Positions 1 to 4,525 of a stretch of DNA of 6,316 nt are shown here, in pieces. Every line of letters starts with the position of its first letter. Within the stretch, counting starts at the first letter, position 1. A program made the translations under genes and the position numbers. The notes beneath the pieces were generated by a model. It was not told the DNA's origin. It made no database searches and worked only from the letters and a program-made list of their open reading frames with translations. Source of the DNA: JBHIFB01 sp046760905 (GTDB lineage Bacteria > Gemmatimonadota > CAZMKB01); assembly GCA_046760905.1 (NCBI GenBank), contig JBHIFB010000160.1, forward strand, positions 1 through 6,316, in the 5' to 3' direction.

Positions 1-904
1 GCCTGGTTCTGCTGTACAATGAAAGCAGATTCCTGTTTGGCTGTGAGCTCAACAGCTCAGTGAAATTCCTTGCAGCCACCATGAGCCCCTCCTCTAATCC
101 AGAGGAGAGGCCCTCTCGAACCATATTCAGGAAGCCGAGGTAGGCTTCCAGGACTCCCGGTTTCAGTGACTTCCGTGCCCTCCTCGAAGCCATGAAGATC
201 TGAAGGAGCTTTCTTACCCGGTTTTCAGACCAGATCCTGGCCAGGAGACTTAGGAGGCTCTCCGTACCGTTTCCCTCGGTCTGCTTCATCATATGCTCAT
301 CCTGACGCGAAATCAGAACCGCGGCCGGTTCCAGAACATCCGCCCGACCGAGATGATCCACCAGATCAAGTTCTAATGCTTGAGTCGCTGACAGACTCCC
401 GCACGTCTCTATCAGTTCGAGAACGCGAGGAAGATCCAGGCGTTTAATAAGTGAGAAGGCTCCACCGAACGGAGGGATTAGACCCAGGCTCAATTCCGGG
501 AAGTGGATCCGGCTTCCCTCGGACAGGGACATGATCCTCCTGTCGCATGCGAGTGCAAGCTCAAGGGCGGGACCGTCTATGCTCCCCGTCATCAGGCAGA
601 ACGTCGGGATCTCCAGGCTCATTAGTAACTTGAGAGTATCCTGAGCCTCGAAGCAGAACCTCCTGACCTCGACCTGGTCCATGTCAAGCAGCTCCTCCAC
701 CGGGTAGCCGGTACTATCTCTGTGTTCGTTTCCGACACTGATTAAAATCCCCTGACAGTCCTTCGATTTGTAGAGTTTTTCGAGGAGGCTTCTGAGTTCC
801 CGGAAATGTGATCTTGTGAAGGCGACGCCTCCAACCCCATCGGCCTCGAAAGATATCCGGATGAAACCGGTCTCACCTACGGGTTTGATAATCAACCGGT
901 TCAT
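1..904 (-). CDS. FadB/FadJ-type multifunctional beta-oxidation protein, N-terminal hydratase part (3' end outside window)
   Basis: An open frame of 301 codons starts at ATG 904-902 and runs off the left edge without a stop. Family members are about 700 residues long, so under half is visible. Residues ~10-190 form an enoyl-CoA hydratase (crotonase) domain: IPTFCLMTG, then GPALELALACDRR (111-123), FPELSLGLIPPFGG (135-148) and SATQALELDLVDHL (172-185). Residues ~225-301 match the linker helix region of FadB/FadJ, including the LEEGLMVAARNFTEL stretch. The 3-hydroxyacyl-CoA dehydrogenase domain should follow beyond the edge. Both catalytic glutamates are kept (E115 and E137, 22 apart as in FadJ). 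However, the GGG loop just before the first Glu reads G111-P112-A113, and the AGAD-like CoA/oxyanion segment reads STGY (64-67). Hydratase activity is therefore doubtful. The gene follows the thiolase-fold gene by seven bases, the fadI-fadJ order. A plain enoyl-CoA hydratase is less likely because the linker continues with no stop. Confidence 0.85.
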   Translation of the reverse strand, partial: MNRLIIKPVGETGFIRISFEADGVGGVAFTRSHFRELRSLLEKLYKSKDCQGILISVGNEHRDSTGYPVEELLDMDQVEVRRFCFEAQDTLKLLMSLEIPTFCLMTGSIDGPALELALACDRRIMSLSEGSRIHFPELSLGLIPPFGGAFSLIKRLDLPRVLELIETCGSLSATQALELDLVDHLGRADVLEPAAVLISRQDEHMMKQTEGNGTESLLSLLARIWSENRVRKLLQIFMASRRARKSLKPGVLEAYLGFLNMVREGLSSGLEEGLMVAARNFTELLSSQPNRNLLSLYSRTR

Positions 905-906
905 AT

Positions 907-913
907 CCACCTC
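907..913 (-). promoter_or_regulatory. Shine-Dalgarno of the FadJ-like gene, overlapping the upstream stop codon
   Basis: GAGGTGG lies two bases before the ATG at 904; its GAGG core is five bases from the start and overlaps the TGA stop (914-912) of the thiolase-fold gene. This fixes the start and implies translational coupling of the two subunits. Confidence 0.7.
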
Positions 914-2063
914 ACACACTCTCCAGAAGCACCGTCATTGCCTCCCCCCTTACATCCTCATATGCAACTGCGCCCAGCTGGATTTGATTTTGCGCCATGT
1001 AATCCGTTGCATTGATGAGCATCATTATTCCGGAGCATGAAGACACGAAGCCAAATGCTAGCGAACCCCCCGATGGATTCACAGTAGGTCTGCCGTCAGT
1101 CTCATCTCTATCAGCAATAATAAATCGCTTGCTGTCTATCTCCAGGTGCTTCAGGGTTGAGATCGCCTGGGCCGAGGTCGTTTCCATCACCTCGAGTACT
1201 CCAATATCCTCGAGAGAAACCGCTTCTTCCGACAGCAGAGATCCGAGTGCAATAGCAGCCCCCGCTCCCAGAAGATGCTTGGGGATGCCAATGTGCTTTA
1301 GACCGGTGATTCTCAAAATCCGTCCGCTTCCGGCAGAGTGAGCTCTTTCCGTCGTGGTCAAGAGAAGAGCCCCCAGACCGATTCTCGAGGGTGCAATGAA
1401 ATCGCACACAAGCATTTGCTTCCCGCTATTATCGAAATTCTCCTGCAGGCAGAAATCCGTAGGGTTGATCCCTCGCTCGATACCATCTTTTTCGAAAATG
1501 CTCTCGAAGTAGGGTGGAAACCCAATCTTACAAACCCCTGCCATCGTTCCCCGTCTCGCCCTCGCCGATGCTTTCCTGATCGAAGCCTCTGCGTAGGCTA
1601 TCCTTTCCCCGAAGGTGGATGGGTACCGATCGGTCACTTTCATGGAGGGATAGGAGCGCAAGTCCAATGACTTCCGGGGAAAGCCTTCGCCTGTTCCCAG
1701 ACCAATGATGAGAGCGGCTTCAGTGTCCCCGCTTGACACCCGCATGGCCGCATCCATCAAGGTCGCGAGGTCGGAGCCGAATCCTGAGGAGATTGAGAGG
1801 AGACGGAAGTGCGTGTCGAATCCGAGTGACCTGCAAGAAGATGCAACTTCATCCATCACCGCTCTCCCGACGGGGGCAGAGGAAGCAACGATGACAGTAT
1901 CTATCGAGGATGGGTGTATGGCTGAGGAGAAAAGAAGCTCGCCTGCTACGATCCGTATGAGCTCTTCATCAGGCACTTCTGCAAGGCAGGCATCCGGTTT
2001 TATGAAGGGAGTCCTGAGAATGCCAGCGATTGCCGATTCTCTGGAGGATATCGTCGGACTCAT
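912..2063 (-). CDS. Thiolase-fold protein lacking the catalytic Cys/His/Cys residues (FadI/FadA-like beta-subunit homologue)
   Basis: This gene encodes a 383-residue thiolase-superfamily protein. It opens with the family signature AIAGILRTPF (11-20). It then has the mid-N-domain region SSGFGSDLATLMDAAM (92-107) followed by GDTEAALIIG, the LEVMETTSAQA segment (290-300, counterpart of VEINEAFAAQA) and NPSGGSLAFGFV (329-340, counterpart of NVNGGAIALGHP). Catalytically competent thiolases need a nucleophilic Cys, a GHP His and a second Cys. Here they align with F95, F339 and E369, and the NEAF Asn is M293. There is no Cys at all in residues 78-177 or after 343. The frame is intact and the length is normal for the family. 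The start at 2063 fits the family N-terminus. An upstream in-frame ATG at 2132 would add 23 unconserved-looking residues, and neither start has a clear Shine-Dalgarno. The gene is first in a two-gene unit with the FadJ-like gene, whose start is seven bases past this stop. The fold assignment is solid; the function is unknown and probably not thiolysis. Confidence 0.85.
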   Translation of the reverse strand: MSPTISSRESAIAGILRTPFIKPDACLAEVPDEELIRIVAGELLFSSAIHPSSIDTVIVASSAPVGRAVMDEVASSCRSLGFDTHFRLLSISSGFGSDLATLMDAAMRVSSGDTEAALIIGLGTGEGFPRKSLDLRSYPSMKVTDRYPSTFGERIAYAEASIRKASARARRGTMAGVCKIGFPPYFESIFEKDGIERGINPTDFCLQENFDNSGKQMLVCDFIAPSRIGLGALLLTTTERAHSAGSGRILRITGLKHIGIPKHLLGAGAAIALGSLLSEEAVSLEDIGVLEVMETTSAQAISTLKHLEIDSKRFIIADRDETDGRPTVNPSGGSLAFGFVSSCSGIMMLINATDYMAQNQIQLGAVAYEDVRGEAMTVLLESV

Positions 2064-2186
2064 TATAAAGTGTAAAAAAGTCGATGCGTGTTTTAACTTA
2101 CCGGTAACTATGGTGGGTGGAACAGAACCCATCTACGCATGGAAATAAATCTATACATCCATCTAACGGAGTGCAAGCCATCCGGC

Positions 2187-2208
2187 GAGATAGGAAAATT
2201 TCCATCTC
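2187..2208. promoter_or_regulatory. Near-perfect palindrome, candidate operator upstream of the thiolase-fold operon
   Basis: GAGAT (2187-2191), one unpaired A, GGAAA (2193-2197), a central A, then TTTCC (2199-2203) and ATCTC (2204-2208). This gives ten complementary base pairs with only one bulge and one central base. It lies about 125 bases upstream of the chosen start at 2063 and about 55 upstream of the alternative ATG at 2132. The symmetry is seen directly; a role as a transcription-factor site is inferred from its position. Confidence 0.4.
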
Positions 2209-2368
2209 ACGATTTCAGCCGGAAACCCTGCATTTTCTAAATATTTTCTATAACATTACGGCCTCTTTCATCGCGGTTTTCATCGTTCTATCAGTAATAG
2301 AAACCTGATTTAAGTTCGAAGACAGTAAGGTAGTTATCCTGTATTTTTTTTAGAAATCCAGCCTTCTG

Positions 2369-2396
2369 TTTAATCAATACTTAGATAATGATTAAA
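2369..2396. repeat. AT-rich 8-bp inverted repeat just downstream of the glycosyltransferase
   Basis: TTTAATCA (2369-2376) and TGATTAAA (2389-2396) are perfect reverse complements separated by 12 bases. The repeat begins 18 bases after the glycosyltransferase stop codon (minus strand). It could be a weak transcription-end hairpin or a protein-binding site. It lacks GC pairs, and the nearest T-rich tract in transcript sense does not directly abut it, so an intrinsic terminator is not convincing. Confidence 0.35.
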
Positions 2397-2414
2397 TGGA
2401 GACACACAGGAATG

Positions 2415-4184
2415 CTATGACGCTCTGTCCGTCAGTTTGTAAATTTTTATAACCGGTCCCGGTCGGATCCGACCATCCTCTCTCATCCATGGCAAATGAT
2501 CGAAGAAACTTGATTCGGTCTCATCAGTAGCTTCGGAAGTCGGGTAAGGTGAGAAAGTTTTTATAAGATAAGCTTCCTCATCCAGATCTTTGTAAAATTT
2601 TGCCTGCTTGTGATAGATGCTCGAATTTGCCAGGTAACGGGAGGAGAATCTGCTGCTGCTAATGAAATATTCCACACCAACGGATTTACAACGAGAGACA
2701 TCAAAATCTACATCGGAGGATGAATTTCCCAAATAGAACATATTGTATGTTACACTCGGGCGTATTGGAAGATTAAGCAGGTATTGTAGTTCCATTTTCC
2801 TGCGTTGGTTTTCTTGATCTTGTATCTCCTTTTTAAGCTGATCTGTACTCTTTTTCACCTGTGGAAATTGCCACAGTCTATCGCTTTCAAAGGCAAGCAA
2901 GCTTCCCTGAGCTATGTTCGCCTCTATCCATTCCTTTGCCAGGGTACGGGTATCTTTCTTTGTCAGGATATAATCTATTCGGGCCAGACCGAAAAGAGGT
3001 CCCACAAGAAGAACAACAAGAGCCACGGAGAGGATAGGGGTTTTCACTCTTGGCCGGAATATCTGCATTGAGGTGAGAAAATCGAGGGAAAATGCTGAGC
3101 ATATACAAAGGAATGGTATCATAGGAACCGTATAGCGGGAAAATACAGTCTTCCAGCTTCCGATTATCAAATAATGAAGCAGCGGGAAGACAAGTAACAA
3201 TACTTCATTCTTCCTCTTCCTCAGCAGGATGAGTACAATCCCGAAGATGGCCAGTACCAACAGCCAGAGGCCCATACCTTCTCTCAAGGAAGTCGTGAGA
3301 TGATAAATCCAGCCATTGCTCACACTTTCGAAACCGAAGTGCCCTGTTTTCATATGCGTTGCTTCGAAAGTGAAATCGCGAAGGAATGTTTTATAGTCTA
3401 TTAACACAAAGGGCGAAGCTATGAAGAAGCTGAGTCCAATTGTTATGAGAGAGATCAATAATCTTGGATGAAAGATCGCGGTTCTCACATGGAGCGGATC
3501 AGTCTTTTCGGTTTCTCGGAGGAAGTGGGCAACCCAGATGGGCAAAAGCAAGAGTCCTACATTATACTTCGTAGCAGTTCCCAGACCGACAAACAAACCG
3601 GCTAAAATGTAATCCTTTACTCTACCTGAATAATATATCCGGTATATAAAGATAAAAGAAAGTATTACAAAGAAAGTTGAGGGTACGTCAGTTGTAATAT
3701 AGTGTGAGTGTCTTACATGCATGATAGAGACGGCCAAGATTAAAGAACCAATCATTCCGACTCTTTTCGAAAAGACCTGTTTTCCGAGAATGTATGTGAG
3801 TATTATGGTAGCGGTGCCGAAGAGTGCAGTAGTGCCCCTACCTATCAGGTAGAAGGCAGTAGGGTCTATGAAATAACTGTAGGCAAAATCCTGGACAGAA
3901 GAAAAGATGCCTGTGAAAAAGCCTATCACGAAGTAGCAGCCGTAGAGAAAGAACAGGAGATACATGAAAAAAGTGGGATAGTTAAACCAATGCGGGTTGA
4001 ATCCCTTCTCACCCATTACAAGAGCTTTCTTCACAAGGCCTGGTTCATTGGGGTGATACAAATATGGCAGGCCAAAACTAATTCCCCAGAAACGGAGTGC
4101 AAATCCCAGAATTACAATCGCCGATATTATTCCAAACTCGCTTGTCCATAAATTCCTCCTCATAAAAAGTAAAAGCCCTTTCAT
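2415..4184 (-). CDS. GT39/ArnT-like membrane glycosyltransferase (lipid-carrier-dependent)
   Basis: This gene encodes a 589-residue integral membrane protein of the GT-C fold (PMT/ArnT-like). The family moves a sugar from a polyprenyl-phosphate carrier to a lipid or protein acceptor on the outer face of the inner membrane. About ten or more hydrophobic segments fill residues 17-400 (for example 17-37, 70-92, 114-133, 142-157, 170-184, 192-216, 242-262, 304-321, 328-342, 352-370 and 383-400). The first periplasmic loop carries YHPNEP (43-48), then FNYPTFFMYL. A second conserved loop has HYITTDVPSTFF (161-172, D166). SRYTVPMIPF (349-358) precedes the last membrane segments. Residues ~405-589 form a soluble periplasmic C-terminal domain with the DTRTLAKEWIEANI motif (411-424) usual for this subgroup, and a highly charged stretch at 443-466. 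The Asp of the usual HP-D-E motif is Asn46 here. GAGG upstream of ATG 4184 supports the start. The gene is visibly more AT-rich than its neighbours and stands alone, divergent from the porin. Sugar and acceptor cannot be told from sequence. Confidence 0.88.
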   Translation of the reverse strand: MKGLLLFMRRNLWTSEFGIISAIVILGFALRFWGISFGLPYLYHPNEPGLVKKALVMGEKGFNPHWFNYPTFFMYLLFFLYGCYFVIGFFTGIFSSVQDFAYSYFIDPTAFYLIGRGTTALFGTATIILTYILGKQVFSKRVGMIGSLILAVSIMHVRHSHYITTDVPSTFFVILSFIFIYRIYYSGRVKDYILAGLFVGLGTATKYNVGLLLLPIWVAHFLRETEKTDPLHVRTAIFHPRLLISLITIGLSFFIASPFVLIDYKTFLRDFTFEATHMKTGHFGFESVSNGWIYHLTTSLREGMGLWLLVLAIFGIVLILLRKRKNEVLLLVFPLLHYLIIGSWKTVFSRYTVPMIPFLCICSAFSLDFLTSMQIFRPRVKTPILSVALVVLLVGPLFGLARIDYILTKKDTRTLAKEWIEANIAQGSLLAFESDRLWQFPQVKKSTDQLKKEIQDQENQRRKMELQYLLNLPIRPSVTYNMFYLGNSSSDVDFDVSRCKSVGVEYFISSSRFSSRYLANSSIYHKQAKFYKDLDEEAYLIKTFSPYPTSEATDETESSFFDHLPWMREDGRIRPGPVIKIYKLTDRAS

Positions 4185-4190
4185 TATAAA

Positions 4191-4196
4191 TCCTCA
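4191..4196 (-). promoter_or_regulatory. Shine-Dalgarno of the glycosyltransferase gene
   Basis: TGAGGA on the minus strand sits six bases upstream of ATG 4184. It selects this start over the second in-frame ATG at codon 8. A 5-bp GC-rich hairpin (4205-4220) lies immediately upstream in the leader. Confidence 0.6.
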
Positions 4197-4271
4197 GTTA
4201 TAGTGGCGATTTGATTCGCCGGTTAATGATTTAGATAAATTCAAAATTCACCGGCATTGTCTTAATATATA

Positions 4272-4301
4272 ATTTTAGCAAAATCAATGCCATGCAAGCA
4301 A
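4272..4301 (-). promoter_or_regulatory. Candidate sigma70 promoter of the glycosyltransferase gene
   Basis: Minus strand: TTGCTT (4301-4296), an 18-base spacer, then TAAAAT (4277-4272). The -10 matches consensus at five of six positions, the -35 only at three. Transcription would start near 4265, giving a leader of about 80 bases that contains several inverted repeats. The call is weak because the region is AT-rich and chance matches are common. Confidence 0.25.
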
Positions 4302-4341
4302 CCAGCATTCTAAGGATTTCATAATCTTCGCCCTTAAGGAA

Positions 4342-4371
4342 CCCGGAGTTGCGGAGCGAAGGAACTCCTGG
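4342..4371. repeat. Stem-loop with an internal direct repeat, possible dispersed intergenic element
   Basis: GGAGTT (4345-4350) pairs with AACTCC (4363-4368) around a 12-base purine-rich loop. After one C/T mismatch the stem gains two more pairs (4342-4343 with 4370-4371). A direct repeat AAGGAAC occurs at 4336-4342 and 4359-4365. It is neither next to a gene end nor followed by a T tract, so a terminator is unlikely. Form and location resemble extragenic palindromic repeats, which only a copy count in the genome could confirm. Confidence 0.35.
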
Positions 4372-4400
4372 CTTTACTCGAAAAAATGGGGAAACTCCAC

Positions 4401-4416
4401 TTCAATTAAGATTGAA
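4401..4416. promoter_or_regulatory. Candidate operator: perfect 6-4-6 inverted repeat at the porin promoter
   Basis: TTCAAT (4401-4406), four bases TAAG, then ATTGAA (4411-4416) is a perfect palindrome with the N4 spacing seen in FNR/CRP-family sites. The half-site is not the canonical FNR TTGAT. It overlaps the candidate -35 hexamer at 4412-4417, so a bound protein could repress or tune the porin promoter. Confidence 0.4.
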
Positions 4417-4440
4417 AATTACGGAAAAAAGATAGATATT
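4412..4440 (+). promoter_or_regulatory. Candidate sigma70 promoter of the porin gene
   Basis: TTGAAA (4412-4417, five of six to consensus), a 17-base spacer, then GATATT (4435-4440, four of six). Predicted transcription start is near 4447, giving a leader of about 80 bases before ATG 4526. The spacing is ideal and the position sensible, but this is a pattern match only. Confidence 0.35.
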
Positions 4441-4510
4441 ACGCAGATATGGAACACCCGCATTATATTCTTCGGCAGCTCATTGTGTGGGGTATCCGGT
4501 TCGATTTTAA

Positions 4511-4519
4511 AGGAAGGAG
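4511..4519 (+). promoter_or_regulatory. Strong Shine-Dalgarno of the porin gene
   Basis: AGGAAGGAG contains the full AAGGAG core (4514-4519) six bases before ATG 4526, fixing the start and suggesting high translation. Confidence 0.75.
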
Positions 4520-4525
4520 TAACCG

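Larger units (their letters stand above)
2064..2414. other. AT-rich spacer between the glycosyltransferase and the thiolase-fold operon
   Basis: This 351-base stretch contains no gene I can support. It should contain the end of the glycosyltransferase transcript and the promoter of the thiolase-fold operon, both on the minus strand. Visible structure: an interrupted palindrome at 2187-2208, a small hairpin at 2286-2302 (TTCTAT / ATAGAA, five-base loop) and an 8-bp inverted repeat at 2369-2396. On the minus strand TTGATT, 17 bases, then TCTAAA (about 2390-2362) is a weak sigma70-like pair. No match is strong enough to call a promoter, and no GC-rich stem with a T tract marks a terminator. Confidence 0.5.
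4185..4525. other. Divergent intergenic region with several inverted repeats
   Basis: These 341 bases separate the starts of the glycosyltransferase (minus) and the porin (plus); no gene is seen. On the glycosyltransferase side there is a GC-rich hairpin GGCGA/TCGCC (4205-4220), a 6-bp pair GCCGGT/ACCGGC (4218-4223, 4250-4255) and a 7-bp pair GGCATTG/CAATGCC (4253-4259, 4285-4291). In the middle is a stem-loop at 4342-4371. On the porin side an inverted repeat at 4401-4416 overlaps a likely -35 element. From about 4200 to 4320 the DNA is strongly AT-rich; the middle part around 4331-4380 is GC-richer. Confidence 0.5.

Noticed and set aside
1..2063. Interpretation of the two degenerate genes as simple pseudogenes
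   Set aside because: No internal stop or frameshift across about 680 codons, family-length thiolase-fold protein, and a well-placed ribosome site between them; substitutions cluster at catalytic positions.
2062..2067. TATAAT on the minus strand as a -10 promoter element
   Set aside because: It overlaps the start codon chosen for the thiolase-fold gene and no -35 lies 16-18 bases upstream; transcription would begin inside the gene.
816..2148. Several plus-strand open frames opposite the thiolase-fold and FadJ-like genes
   Set aside because: They lie fully on the complement of clearly homologous coding sequence and have no family signatures.
2166..2186. TGGCTTGC on the minus strand as a sigma54 promoter
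   Set aside because: The GG and GC elements are adjacent instead of about ten bases apart.
2286..2302. TTCTAT/ATAGAA hairpin as terminator of the glycosyltransferase
   Set aside because: Six AT-rich pairs without a following T tract, and more than 110 bases past the stop codon.
2117..2308. 63-codon plus-strand open frame in the spacer, ending in a hydrophobic stretch
   Set aside because: It starts inside the possible N-terminal extension of the thiolase-fold gene, has no Shine-Dalgarno and resembles no family; AT-rich spacer DNA easily gives such frames.
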